Counted from the first letter of the stretch, positions 45,489-54,974 are shown. The stretch: 64,000 nt of DNA from Nostoc sp. NIES-3756 (GCF_001548375.1 NZ_AP017295.1:3754501-3818500); one strand, 5' to 3'. Program-made: numbers and translations. The notes: generated by a model from the letters alone, not told the origin.

Positions 45489-46334
45489 ATGAAAAAACTT
45501 AAATTGTTTAAAGCTATACTGCCTATTACTTTACCAGTAGCAGTGTTTGCTTTATTTAATTATGCAGAAAAGCCACTAACTGCTCAAACCTCTAGTGTTC
45601 ATCTCACAATGGGAAATCCTAGTGGTGCTAACACTAGTTACAGTAATCTGTTATTAAACAAATCTCAATACGCTGTTTCTTATAATTGCTATAGAGGAAC
45701 ACCAAATTGGGTAAGTTGGCAATTAAACACATCTTGGTTAGGAAGCGCACCCCGTCAGGATGATTTTCGTGCAGATACTACATTACCCTCTGGTTGTTAT
45801 CGAGTTAGTTCTAGTGATTACACTGGTAGCGGTTTTGATAGAGGACACATGGCTCCTTCTGCTGATAGAACAAACACAATAGCAAACAATTCTGCTACTT
45901 TTTTGATGACCAATATGATTCCCCAAGCACCCGATAATAATCAAGGTGTATGGGCAAATTTAGAAAGTTATTCTCGAAGTTTAGTAACTGGACAAAATAA
46001 GGAACTTTATATTATTTCAGGTTCCTATGGTACTGGTGGAACTGGCTCTAATGGCACAAGAACCACAATTGCTAATGGTAATGTTACAGTTCCCGCCAGA
46101 ACTTGGAAAGTTATTGTAGTATTAGATAGACCCAATAATGGTGCTAGTAGCGTTACTAATAATACAAGAGTAATTGCTGTGGACATACCTAATACACAAG
46201 GTGTAAGAAATGCAGATTGGAGAAACTATAGAGTTAGTGTTGACTACATAGAAGGACAGACTGGTTACAACCTGTTATCTAGTGTTTCTTCATCTGTTCA
46301 GAGTGTAATTGAAGCTAGAGTTGATAATCAGTAA
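45489..46334 (+). CDS. NucA-type DNA/RNA non-specific endonuclease
   Basis: A 281-residue exported nuclease of the beta-beta-alpha-metal family. An N-terminal signal peptide (1 to about 33, ending in LTAQ) is followed by a catalytic core with DRGHMAPSADR (Asp117, Arg118, His120), TNMIPQAPDNN (Asn151) and WANLESYSR (Glu159, Arg163). These have the same spacing as the catalytic Asp121, Arg122, His124, Asn155, Glu163 and Arg167 of Anabaena NucA. Cleavage of DNA and RNA outside the cell is the expected function. The ATG follows a short AAAAAACC run. It converges on nuiA. Confidence 0.93.
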   Translation: MKKLKLFKAILPITLPVAVFALFNYAEKPLTAQTSSVHLTMGNPSGANTSYSNLLLNKSQYAVSYNCYRGTPNWVSWQLNTSWLGSAPRQDDFRADTTLPSGCYRVSSSDYTGSGFDRGHMAPSADRTNTIANNSATFLMTNMIPQAPDNNQGVWANLESYSRSLVTGQNKELYIISGSYGTGGTGSNGTRTTIANGNVTVPARTWKVIVVLDRPNNGASSVTNNTRVIAVDIPNTQGVRNADWRNYRVSVDYIEGQTGYNLLSSVSSSVQSVIEARVDNQ

Positions 46335-46361
46335 GCTTTAAGTTGTTAGAATAAATTTTGA

Positions 46362-46395
46362 TTTTAGCCTGTCTTTATTTCAAGACAGGCTAAAA
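46362..46395. terminator. Bidirectional terminator between nuclease and inhibitor
   Basis: TTTTAGCCTGTCTT pairs perfectly with AAGACAGGCTAAAA over a TATTTC loop. It has T-rich flanks on both strands and sits 28 bases after the nuclease stop and 10 bases beyond the inhibitor stop. It ends both convergent genes. Confidence 0.9.
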
Positions 46396-46404
46396 GTATT
46401 TGAA

Positions 46405-46806
46405 TTATGTTTCTACTAATTTTGTAGAGATTCCTGCTAAGTCTCCTGTTGAAGTTGCACCAACAATATAAACATCAATGTTGATTGTGCCTAAACGATA
46501 AACTTGAATATTTGTGAGATTCTCTTTGAGCGTTTTTATAAGTAATTGAAATTTTGACACGTTTTCTTTTTGTATTTCATCGTGCCATTCTTTTTCTTGG
46601 GCGCAATTACGAAAAAAGTAATCTAGTTTTATTGTTTCAATTGAAGTATCTGGAGGATGTCCTGTAAGTTGAAGAAGTTTTTGGTTAGTTAAATTTTCTT
46701 GAGATTCACCAGTCCAATAAAATACTTCAAAAGGATATTCTGATTCACTAACCATTAACAGATTATCAGCAGCTTGTTTTAGCTTGGCAATGATTTCATT
46801 AATCAT
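46405..46806 (-). CDS. NuiA-type nuclease inhibitor
   Basis: A 133-residue cytosolic protein closely like NuiA, the protein inhibitor of NucA. Family marks are LKQAADNLLMVSESEYPFEV at the start (Glu21 corresponds to NuiA Glu24, which pairs with an Arg of NucA) and the C-terminus VGATSTGDLAGISTKLVET. The C-terminal Thr of NuiA reaches into the NucA site to coordinate the metal, and it is kept here as the last residue. The gene is convergent with the nuclease, and would protect the cell from nuclease made before export. Confidence 0.93.
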   Translation of the reverse strand: MINEIIAKLKQAADNLLMVSESEYPFEVFYWTGESQENLTNQKLLQLTGHPPDTSIETIKLDYFFRNCAQEKEWHDEIQKENVSKFQLLIKTLKENLTNIQVYRLGTINIDVYIVGATSTGDLAGISTKLVET

Positions 46807-46941
46807 AATTATTTACGAGTAGTTTAAGTGACATTCAGCACTAGATAAATATTCTGCCTTATTTACTTAAAATTTTGGTTTACCGTTAGCTTTTGTGTGG
46901 CAATAGGAACATTAAATATATAGTCTACTACGTATGTGATT

Positions 46942-47325
46942 ATGCCGAACCAAGACACAACGCGCCGTTTGCGCCCATTAACTATTAGTCAAGACGTTAA
47001 CTCATTCCACGGTTTGCAAACTATAAGCAATTACAATACCAGCCGTGTTGATGCCACAGAAGAAAATTTGCAGAAAGCTTATAAAAATATGTTGGCGCAG
47101 CAACAAACGGAGAATGAAAAACTAGCTACGTATCGCGCGGCGGCTGATGCAGCGCGACTAGCCGAGTGGGAATTTCACAATGCTGTGTTAGCTATGAAAG
47201 AAGCTGTACGGGGACAATATGGCTCAGATAGTGACCAAGCGCAAGCTGTAGGGCTGAAGAAAAAATCAGACCGCAAACGTCCTACTCGGAAGAAGACAGT
47301 AGCGTTGGCGTTAAGCCCAGCGTAG
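46942..47325 (+). CDS. Conserved hypothetical protein, 127 aa
   Basis: A hydrophilic protein with a central helix (about residues 40-90, rich in Glu, Ala and Gln: EENLQKAYKNMLAQQQTENE) and a basic, Lys/Arg-rich tail (KKKSDRKRPTRKK). It looks like a coiled-coil, possibly nucleic-acid-binding protein. I do not know the family. I use the ATG at 46942 rather than an upstream GTG that adds two residues. The C-terminal TVALALSPA is coded by a repeat-like word (GTTGGCGTTAAGCCC). Confidence 0.7.
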   Translation: MPNQDTTRRLRPLTISQDVNSFHGLQTISNYNTSRVDATEENLQKAYKNMLAQQQTENEKLATYRAAADAARLAEWEFHNAVLAMKEAVRGQYGSDSDQAQAVGLKKKSDRKRPTRKKTVALALSPA

Positions 47326-47394
47326 CTGCTCGCTAGTTAATCTATCACAACTTATAAAAAATGGGCGGGCAAGATGCCCACCCTAAAAAAAGTA

Positions 47395-48213
47395 TTATTT
47401 GCGTTCTTCCATGCCAAAAACGCGGCGAACCATTGACTGCATCAAGCTAGGAGTTAATTGATAAGCAGCTTTCCAAAAGTTAGCGGAACCAACAACTACA
47501 TCAGGACGTTTATCTTTAACTACTGTCCAAATTGATTTAGCTACATCTTCCGGCTTTTCTAATACAGGCATTTGAATGGCTTTACCTACTAATTCTGTAC
47601 GCGCTTGGGCTGATTCTTCATCCTTACCACGAAAGATTGCCCTTTCCATGATTTGAGTACTGATGAAACTGGGATAAACACCACCAACGTGAATGTTTTT
47701 CGGTGCTAACTCTGCGTGGAGGGATTTTGTTAAGCCAGTGACGGCGTATTTACTAGCTGTGTAGGGTACATGGTAGGGAATTGGTTCTAAACCACCGATA
47801 GAACTAACGTTAACGATGGTTCCTTGACCACGCTCTAAAAAATAGGGGAGAATGGCGTTAATTGTATGAATGCAGCCCCATAAATTGGTATCAATGATTG
47901 TATGCCAATCATCTAAGCTGAAGGTTTCTACAGGGCCTAAGCAAAAGACACCTGCATTATTGATTAAGACATCTAAGCGACCAAAGTGAGCGATCGCCTT
48001 TTGGATCATATCCTGAACTTGGGCTGGATCTCTCACATCGGTAGGGATAGAGATCGCTTGTTGTCCCAGTTCCCTAATTTCGGCGGCTGTCGCTTCTAAA
48101 CGGTCAACTTGACGGGCTGCCAACACCACTTCATACTGATGACGGGCAAATAATAATGCTGTAGCTCTGCCAATTCCTTGGGATGCGCCAGTGATAATTA
48201 CTGTGTTTGTCAT
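47395..48213 (-). CDS. Short-chain dehydrogenase/reductase
   Basis: A 272-residue SDR. The Rossmann motif GASQGIGRA (about residues 9-17) binds NAD(P), NNAG is at about 85-88, and the active-site Ser and the Tyr-x-x-x-Lys (YTASKYAVTGL) are intact, with a PG-like loop replaced by YPSF. It reduces or oxidises an unknown alcohol or ketone in the cytosol. It is followed upstream by a small gene of the same strand (48245). The substrate cannot be inferred. Confidence 0.9.
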   Translation of the reverse strand: MTNTVIITGASQGIGRATALLFARHQYEVVLAARQVDRLEATAAEIRELGQQAISIPTDVRDPAQVQDMIQKAIAHFGRLDVLINNAGVFCLGPVETFSLDDWHTIIDTNLWGCIHTINAILPYFLERGQGTIVNVSSIGGLEPIPYHVPYTASKYAVTGLTKSLHAELAPKNIHVGGVYPSFISTQIMERAIFRGKDEESAQARTELVGKAIQMPVLEKPEDVAKSIWTVVKDKRPDVVVGSANFWKAAYQLTPSLMQSMVRRVFGMEERK

Positions 48214-48244
48214 AATGCTTAGTTGACTATTGACTATTGACTAA

Positions 48245-48484
48245 TTACTGTTGTGTTTTAATTTCTTGTAGTAACTCCTCATCGGAGTATTCTTTGTCCC
48301 ATTGACCTTTTAGCTTTAGCCGCACAGACTGTGCGCCGCCACTGGGAGTACAGATAACCCAATAAGTATTTTCTTCGCCTTTAACTTCGGCTGCTTCTTG
48401 CGCTTCTGCAATATTAGAAAGACCGGAAAATGCTTGCAGACAAGTCCATGTGATACCATTTATGTCTTTGATTTCTCTTTCCAT
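48245..48484 (-). CDS. Small conserved hypothetical protein, 79 aa
   Basis: A short soluble protein: MEREIKDINGITWTCLQAFS, then ENTYWVICTPSGGAQSVRLK and a C-terminal WDKEYSDEELLQEI. It resembles small cyanobacterial proteins of unknown role that sit next to SDR genes. No ribosome binding site is obvious at the ATG. It ends 31 bases before the SDR start, so it may be the first gene of a two-gene unit. Confidence 0.65.
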   Translation of the reverse strand: MEREIKDINGITWTCLQAFSGLSNIAEAQEAAEVKGEENTYWVICTPSGGAQSVRLKLKGQWDKEYSDEELLQEIKTQQ

Positions 48485-48585
48485 GTTTAAAAAGTGTTGA
48501 GTTATGTTAGCGAAAGCGGTGCGTTTAGCGCGTGCTGAGTGAGTCAGTTATCAGTGAACAGTCAACATAACCTGATAACTGTTCA

Positions 48586-50634
48586 CTACAAAACCTCTGG
48601 CTGATCATCTAAGCTGAGGAGGAAATTAATTAAGTCTGTTTGTTCTTGGGTGGTGAAGCCTGCTTTGTCATCTACCCAATAGGCGTGTCCTGTACCGTCT
48701 ACATTCGACTGTTGCAAATCTGAATTAGCTTGATTAGCTGCAACTGTAGGTTCACGCAGATTACGGTCAACTAGTACCCGTAGGCTGGCTTCTGGGTCGG
48801 GTAGAATGTTTTGCATTAATGTACCAGCCATACCTAATTCTTCTGGTTTTGCTACCACATATTGTCCGTTTTCATTTTGTTTGAGTGCGTCAGCACTAGC
48901 AGCTACGCCGCCATCGTGTAAGTAAGGTGCAGTCAGATATAAGCCTATTAAACTAGGTACTTTGTAACCTCCGGCTGGGTTGTTAATGCCAAAAGCTAGT
49001 TGTTGGGCTTTCTGAGGTGTGATATCTGTAGGCACTTCTAAAACTGGGGGATTAGCTGGTAAGGGAACGGAAACGCTGTTAGGATAGGTTTCAGCTTTGG
49101 TAAAATTCTTGGCAAATGGTTTTAATGTAGGGGCGCGTGATGGTTGAGTGCCGATTTCGTTTTGGGCAATGACATCATGGTTAGTAAAGTAGCGTCCACT
49201 GTGACATTCTATGCAGCCAGCACGGTTAAATACAGCCACGCCTCTTTTTAAAGAAGCCGTATCACTAATTTGTATGGGTGGTGGTGCAAGAGTGTTCTGC
49301 CAAGCGGACATTCCATTTAACTGTTCGCCTACAGATAAACCTGGGGAAGATGCCATTAAACCATCTAACATGAATGGTGAACCTTGGGGATATCCAGGCA
49401 TTTTGATGACTTCGTTAATGGCTGGTTCGCCTGGGGTGGGGTCGATTTTGTCGAAGAATTGTGATGGTTTCGCGCCTTGGGGTAATCTAAAGGCGGGATT
49501 GGCGGCATTTTGCAGAATCACACCTAAATAGGTTTCTTTATCAATGCCTAATGTTGCTTGACTAGCATCAGCACCATTTGTCCCGTCTGAGTTGGTGGCG
49601 TGGACGTTGCTATTTAAAGTAGTCAAACCGTGAAACCAACCGACGGCGGAATGACCACTCCAGCCATAAGGCCAAGCATCAAAGGTATAAGATGAGGGGA
49701 TTTGTGAGGGATTATTGACTAAAGTACCTGTAGAGTCAAAGTTTCCCGGTGGCCAAGTTAGGAGTTTGGCATCAACTGTATCTTCTACAGCTTTAGCATC
49801 TGGTAAACGGGATTCTTCACCGTTGGCGTTGATGTAAGTGTGTTCTCCCGCCGGGAATTGTGTCGGGTTGACATCTGTTTGCCGAAACATGGCGGCGGAG
49901 TTGGTAGCAAAGGCGAGGATTAAACCTGTATCTAGGTCGTTGTTGGGTGCGCCTTCGATGATGCGTCCGCTTTCTCTATCCAGGGTGGCGTGACATAAGG
50001 CGCAGGTAATGCCAAATCTCAACTTACCTTTAGTTAAGCTGGCACGCATACCCAAGGGGACAAGAGAATTAGCGGGTACATCTAAGCCTGTGTTTAATAA
50101 TGTGCCGGCTTTAAATGTGCGATCGCCTATTGTTACATCTTCGTTGAGGGGGATTTGCAGATTGGTTGTGTGTTTACCACCTAATTTTGCGATCGCCTGT
50201 CCTACAGTAATTAAATTAATCGGCCCATTCAACGCCCCTACTACATCAGTTTGAAAGATTTCATTACCAAAGGTGTCTGAGTAGAAAGCGTCTCGCCCTA
50301 ATTTTAATGTTTCTTGGGTGACTGCAAATGCACCGTTTTCTGGTGATAGTTGTTTGCGTCCTGCTTCTGTTTGCAGTAACTTTGTGGCTTCTGCTTTATT
50401 AATGGCGTATCCCAACACATCATAGGAACCAATTTCTTGGGGTGCGGCTTGGGTGATGGGTGTAAATGTTTTGTCTAAGCTAGGAGTTTTGCCTAAGACA
50501 ATTTCTAATCTATAGGCAAAAAAACTAATTATAAATATTAAAAATAAAAGTATGCTAATAGCCCGCCATCGATTTTTTTGTGGCTCAATTTTGGGCAAAT
50601 TAGTATTTATAGTAATACCTGGATCAGTTCTCAT
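48586..50634 (-). CDS. Membrane-anchored di-haem cytochrome c / peroxidase-like protein
   Basis: A 682-residue protein with an N-terminal membrane anchor (about 24-42) and two CxxCH haem motifs, CALCH (211-215) and CIECH (474-478). The second half resembles di-haem cytochrome c peroxidase domains (NRAGCIECHSGRYFTNHDVI and PSLIGLYLTAPYLHDGGVAA). The size and layout recall RoxA-type di-haem oxygenases and related cytochrome c proteins, but I cannot assign a substrate. It acts on the periplasmic or lumenal side. No partner gene is adjacent. Confidence 0.82.
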   Translation of the reverse strand: MRTDPGITINTNLPKIEPQKNRWRAISILLFLIFIISFFAYRLEIVLGKTPSLDKTFTPITQAAPQEIGSYDVLGYAINKAEATKLLQTEAGRKQLSPENGAFAVTQETLKLGRDAFYSDTFGNEIFQTDVVGALNGPINLITVGQAIAKLGGKHTTNLQIPLNEDVTIGDRTFKAGTLLNTGLDVPANSLVPLGMRASLTKGKLRFGITCALCHATLDRESGRIIEGAPNNDLDTGLILAFATNSAAMFRQTDVNPTQFPAGEHTYINANGEESRLPDAKAVEDTVDAKLLTWPPGNFDSTGTLVNNPSQIPSSYTFDAWPYGWSGHSAVGWFHGLTTLNSNVHATNSDGTNGADASQATLGIDKETYLGVILQNAANPAFRLPQGAKPSQFFDKIDPTPGEPAINEVIKMPGYPQGSPFMLDGLMASSPGLSVGEQLNGMSAWQNTLAPPPIQISDTASLKRGVAVFNRAGCIECHSGRYFTNHDVIAQNEIGTQPSRAPTLKPFAKNFTKAETYPNSVSVPLPANPPVLEVPTDITPQKAQQLAFGINNPAGGYKVPSLIGLYLTAPYLHDGGVAASADALKQNENGQYVVAKPEELGMAGTLMQNILPDPEASLRVLVDRNLREPTVAANQANSDLQQSNVDGTGHAYWVDDKAGFTTQEQTDLINFLLSLDDQPEVL

Positions 50635-50749
50635 AGGATACTTTTACTCAATGCAATTCCATTGAAGCGGAGCATAAAAGTAAAAGCTTCATCCTTATAG
50701 TTGATGTCTGGGGGAGGAAGGGAGAGATTTTAAACGCAGAGGGGCGCGG

Positions 50750-50868
50750 AGGTTAGCGCGGAGGAGGAGATGAGGGAGATGAGGGAGATGAGGAGGATGA
50801 GGGAGAATAATACACTTGCTAATCCTTCTTCCCCATCTCCCCCTACTCCCCCCACTTCCCACTCCCCT
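50750..50868. repeat. GAGGGAGAT and CCCCACT repeat run
   Basis: Tandem GATGAGGGA units (several copies, 50767-50805) and CCCCACTTCCC words to 50868, next to the 3' end of the WD40 gene. The family is the one at 1-60 and 21301-21390. Confidence 0.8.
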
Positions 50869-53197
50869 AAATCTTATCTATCTGCCAAATTTTGATGGTT
50901 TGATCTGCGCTACCACTGGCGAGAAAATTATTATCTGGGCTGACGGCTACGGAATTGACTGTGGCTGAGTGTCCGGTGAGGGTGTGTAGTAGTTCGCCTG
51001 TGGAAATGCGCCAAATTTTGATGGTGGTGTCGGCGCTACCACTAAATAAAAATTGTCCGTTGGGGCTGGTGGTGAGGGATTTGACATCAGCTGTGTGTCC
51101 GGTTAAGGTATGCAGAATTTGCCCTGTAACTAAATGCCAAATTTTGATGGTGGTGTCGGCGCTACCACTGAATAAAAATTGCCCATCTGGGCTAATGGCG
51201 ATCGCTTTTACTTCTCCATCATGGCTGTTGAGGGTGCGTAGGGGGTCGCCTGTGCGGGGGTTCCACAGTCTGATTTTGTTGTCGGAACTACCACTGGCTA
51301 AAACTGTACCATCTGGGCTAATGGCTACGGCGTGAACGGCTGAGGAATGCCAAAGGGTGCAAATGCGATCGCCTTTTTGCAGGTTCCAAATTTTAATTTT
51401 GTTACTTCCACTGGCGAGGAGTTGTCCATCTGGGCTAATCACTACGACGTTGACGGGTTTTTGATGCCCTAAAAGGGTATGCAGGAGTTTACCTGTGGTT
51501 AAATGCCAGACTTTGACGTTACTTCTAGGATGTACGCCGCTACCCACAGCTAAAAAATGTCCGTCGGGACTGATGGCGACGGATGAAACTTCTCCTAAAT
51601 TTCCTGTTAAGGTGCGGATGAGTTTCCCTGTGGGAAAATTCCAGATATTCACAGCTTGTTCGGTACAACCGCTAACTAAAACTTCACCATCGGGACTAAT
51701 GGCGATGGATGTGACTTTACCTGAATGTCCGGTGATGGTTTTAGTTAAGTTGGGACATTCTAGACTGCGCTTGTATTTGAGTGTGGCGATCGCATCTATG
51801 AGTTTGTCCGTTAATTGTAAACTCTGGCGATCGTCTATTGCCGTAAAATATTGCTTCAGCTTTTGAATATATTCTTCATCTTCAATTTTGATGGCTGACT
51901 GCATCGCCTCTAAAGGATGGGTAAACTGCTGTAATGAAACTTGCCGCAGTTCTAACCATGTGGTGATTGAATAGTCAACCTCAGTTTGCGCCCAAGAACT
52001 ATCCGGTAAGTGAGATAAACTCTGGGCTAACTGCACAGATAATTCTGGTATCCAGTACAGTCGTTGTTTTTCTAAAGCTTCGTAAACTTGCTTATAGCTT
52101 GTGGCGAAAGCTTGCAATGATTGTAAATCAATCGCATCTTTGAGCAAATTGGGTAGTAACTCTGGTAGTAGAGGTGGTACATCATAATTAACTAAATGGT
52201 AAATATCAGCCACCCAACCTGCAACTAAACAATGACAAGTAACTAATACTTGGCATAGTTGTTCAATATCCTGCTGATTGATGCGATATTGCAAGGATAA
52301 CTTAGTAATATCAATACCTTGTGCTTGCCATTTCTCCGCTTTCTCTAAGAGTGCTAAATTAAAAACATTATCTTGACCCAACTGATTAATTTCTTCTACA
52401 TCCGCACCTATTTCTAACAATTCATCTCTAATTTGCTTCCACTCTAAAGCACGTTTTTTCGCTGAGTTCTGCACAATCTCTTTATAAGACAAGCGAGAAA
52501 TTGTTTTGTAATAATAAGTTCCCTGTCCTAATCCCCAATAAGCAATGCGAAAATTTAGATAATCTCCATCATTTTCTGATTCTAAAATTAATATTGGTTC
52601 TGTTTTCAACATACCAAATAAAGCTTTAATACTCGATTCACTATGGAACCGCTTACTATCCCAAGCTCCCGCTAAAAATTCAATAGGTCTAGTAAGATTC
52701 TGAAAAGAGTAATTTTTATTAATAAAGTTGCGTAAGCCTTCAGCCAACATTGACTCAATGTCAGCAGCAGTTTCTATTTTATTATCGAACTGATCGAATT
52801 GGATTTTTGGTGGTGCTATAAAAACTTTTAAGGGTTTATGCCCATAATTATGATGAGAGTCTAAAATTTGTGATGGATATAATCTTAAAGGCCAATTATC
52901 AAGTATTTTATTAACTTCTGGTAATTTTAGTGCTGTATCTCGCTGTTGATTAGCTATTTGGGTTTGTGTTTCTCTTTGGTAAGCAGCTAATTGCTGTTGT
53001 AATGTTTCTTTAGCACTGCCTTTTTCAGAATTATTATCATTAAAAGTATTTACAGTCTCAATGAATCCTTCAATCAAGGTAGGCAATTGCTCTTTTGTCG
53101 TTGCTAGGGCTTCTTCACTCCTCTTATTGATGATATTTACAAACACAGGAGCAAATTCTAGGACTAGCTGAATTAATAATCTTAACCCTGGTTCCAT
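50867..53197 (-). CDS. WD40 protein with N-terminal helical domain, 776 aa
   Basis: The C-terminal part (about residues 485-776) has seven WD40 units (LASGSADQTIKIWQ, FSGSADTTIKIWH and similar), a full propeller. The N-terminal 480 residues hold an amphipathic start (LRLLIQLVLEFAPVFVNII), a Gln-rich coiled segment (residues 60-95) and a large domain that I do not recognise (residues 130-470, with IWRISTG absent). It has no kinase, protease or NACHT motif. It is probably a cytosolic scaffold. The ATG has a weak ribosome binding site. Confidence 0.82.
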   Translation of the reverse strand: MEPGLRLLIQLVLEFAPVFVNIINKRSEEALATTKEQLPTLIEGFIETVNTFNDNNSEKGSAKETLQQQLAAYQRETQTQIANQQRDTALKLPEVNKILDNWPLRLYPSQILDSHHNYGHKPLKVFIAPPKIQFDQFDNKIETAADIESMLAEGLRNFINKNYSFQNLTRPIEFLAGAWDSKRFHSESSIKALFGMLKTEPILILESENDGDYLNFRIAYWGLGQGTYYYKTISRLSYKEIVQNSAKKRALEWKQIRDELLEIGADVEEINQLGQDNVFNLALLEKAEKWQAQGIDITKLSLQYRINQQDIEQLCQVLVTCHCLVAGWVADIYHLVNYDVPPLLPELLPNLLKDAIDLQSLQAFATSYKQVYEALEKQRLYWIPELSVQLAQSLSHLPDSSWAQTEVDYSITTWLELRQVSLQQFTHPLEAMQSAIKIEDEEYIQKLKQYFTAIDDRQSLQLTDKLIDAIATLKYKRSLECPNLTKTITGHSGKVTSIAISPDGEVLVSGCTEQAVNIWNFPTGKLIRTLTGNLGEVSSVAISPDGHFLAVGSGVHPRSNVKVWHLTTGKLLHTLLGHQKPVNVVVISPDGQLLASGSNKIKIWNLQKGDRICTLWHSSAVHAVAISPDGTVLASGSSDNKIRLWNPRTGDPLRTLNSHDGEVKAIAISPDGQFLFSGSADTTIKIWHLVTGQILHTLTGHTADVKSLTTSPNGQFLFSGSADTTIKIWRISTGELLHTLTGHSATVNSVAVSPDNNFLASGSADQTIKIWQIDKI

Positions 53198-53849
53198 AAG
53201 GGATTCCTGTTAAATCAATCACATTAACATTACAAAGAAGAACTGTATTCGCTTGTCGTCAGGCATTGCCGATACGATACCTCTTGGCTTGGTCAAACTT
53301 ACTTTCATATGCAACAATAACTATACATTGTCATCTTACTAATTGTAGATAACTTTATTGTCGGTAGACATAATGAAGTTGCAGAATAATGCAGTAGTTA
53401 GAATAGTCTAAAAAACTGGAGATAATTTACATTTTCTCCAGTCTTATAATAACAAATTCCAGAAAAAATGAGTTTTTGCTGTTAAATGCCTATTTTAATA
53501 AAATAAAAATTGTACTTATCTATCAAATAAATAAGTAAAACCGAATAAGGTAAGAGCATTTCTTAAATAAAATCTATAGCAAGATAGTTTAACTTCTGCA
53601 CGAATTTATATTTAGGTTTGAGTTAATTATGGTAAATTTTGCCTAGATTTAGAACTATGTCTCTGTGTCTCCGTGGTTTAATAAATAAATTTTTACTACA
53701 GAGTCACAGAGATACAGAGAACATTGTTATTAGTGATATATATTGTTTCACTAGTGCAAATTTCTTAATGCCAGTACTCAAAATAACTGTTTTTATAGTG
53801 TATCCATGTTATTTCTAAAGCAAATGCTTCACTGCTAGCGATAATCCCA
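53198..53849. other. Long intergenic region before the Rieske gene
   Basis: AT-rich DNA with an imperfect inverted repeat at 53656-53716. No gene or RNA is supported. It lies between divergent genes and should carry both promoters. Confidence 0.45.
53656..53716. repeat. Imperfect inverted repeat, about 22-bp arms
   Basis: TATGTCTCTGTGTCTCCGTG on the left and ACTACAGAGTCACAGAGATA on the right pair with a few mismatches over a 17-base loop. The word CTCTGTGTCTCCGTGG is a known kind of dispersed repeat in Nostoc. Confidence 0.65.
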
Positions 53850-54929
53850 ATGGATGCAAACTCTCAACCTATTAAACTGACTCATAAACCAAAAATTTTT
53901 AATAACTTAGAAAGTTTTATTGAGGGTTGGTATTGGGTAATACCATCTAATAATTTAGAAATAGGTGAAGTCAAATCTATCACTATTTTAGGTAGAAGTT
54001 TAGTAATTTATCGTGGACAGGATAAACAAGTAGTGATTTGTGATGCCTATTGTCCACATATGGGCGCTCATCTTGGTGAAGGTACAGTTGAGGATAATGA
54101 ATTACGCTGTGCCTTGCATCACTGGAAATTTAATGATGTTGGTATATGTGTAGAGATTCCCTGTTTAGAAAAACCTCTACCTTTAAAGTTGAAAACTTGG
54201 CCGACGACGGAGAAATACGGCATAATTTGGATTTGGACTGGCGAAACTCCACAACAGCCTCTACCCTTCGTCCCAGAGTTGGAGTTTCTGGAATATGAAA
54301 GCTTTCTGGGTTCTCAATTAGTAATGAATATTCATCCTCATATTATGATGCTTAATGTTATTGATACCCAGTATTTCCAAGGCGTTCAAGCTTTAGATAT
54401 TGGCTTTGAAAAGCAGGAATTAAATCCAAATGCCATCATTTTTAGTAAGTATAGAAGGCAAAACCAAGATTTACCAATTAAAAAAATATATCGTCCTTTA
54501 TGTAAAAATCCTATCTATAGTGTCTGCTATTGGTACGGGAGTACTTTCACATTAACAGTAGGTACAGAGTTACGCCGTTGCTATTTAATGTTGGCTGTGC
54601 GTCCCATTGAGAAAGAACAGGTAGAAATACAAACTATATTTTTTATTAAGAAACGCAAAGGTGTTTATGGTTGGTTGTTTAACCGTTTTATGTTGTGGCT
54701 GAGTAATTCAGTAATGCAGGAATTAATTAATAATGAGATAAAAATTTTGCAGACTATGCAGTTTAATTTAAAGACTCCCATTCAGGAAGATCAATCGGTT
54801 ATGCAGTTAATCAACCATGTGGAGCGACAAAAACCTTTAACTTGGAAGACTTGGTTATTAGCGCGATCGCCTGAAAATGATATAAAGGAAAATCAGACTA
54901 AGTGGCGAGAAGAATTTACTAACGATTAA
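53850..54929 (+). CDS. Rieske [2Fe-2S] oxygenase-like protein with altered iron site
   Basis: A 359-residue protein with a Rieske domain at the N-terminus: CPH (Cys68, His70) and CALHH (Cys87, His90) bind the cluster. In oxygenases of this family a mononuclear iron is held by the motif N-x-x-D-x-x-H-x-x-x-x-H. Here the corresponding place reads NVIDTQYFQGVQ (169-180): Asp172 is kept, but both His positions are Tyr175 and Gln180. So it looks like an electron carrier or a protein that has lost oxygenase activity. The start is ATG. It lies 329 bases before a rubredoxin gene. Confidence 0.85.
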   Translation: MDANSQPIKLTHKPKIFNNLESFIEGWYWVIPSNNLEIGEVKSITILGRSLVIYRGQDKQVVICDAYCPHMGAHLGEGTVEDNELRCALHHWKFNDVGICVEIPCLEKPLPLKLKTWPTTEKYGIIWIWTGETPQQPLPFVPELEFLEYESFLGSQLVMNIHPHIMMLNVIDTQYFQGVQALDIGFEKQELNPNAIIFSKYRRQNQDLPIKKIYRPLCKNPIYSVCYWYGSTFTLTVGTELRRCYLMLAVRPIEKEQVEIQTIFFIKKRKGVYGWLFNRFMLWLSNSVMQELINNEIKILQTMQFNLKTPIQEDQSVMQLINHVERQKPLTWKTWLLARSPENDIKENQTKWREEFTND

Positions 54930-54938
54930 GGAAAGATA

Positions 54939-54974
54939 AAAAGTAAAAAGCTTCCTCGATGACTTTTTACTTTT
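54939..54974 (+). terminator. Terminator-like hairpin after the Rieske gene
   Basis: AAAAGTAAAAAG pairs with CTTTTTACTTTT over a 12-base loop. It lies ten bases after the stop of the Rieske gene. A second hairpin GAAGTGGC/GCCACTTC follows at about 55005-55023. Confidence 0.7.

Noticed and set aside
50955..51866. Plus-strand open frames opposite the WD40 gene
   Set aside because: They repeat with the WD40 period and encode Cys/Pro-rich noise; antisense shadows. The same holds for 16862-17320 on the minus strand.
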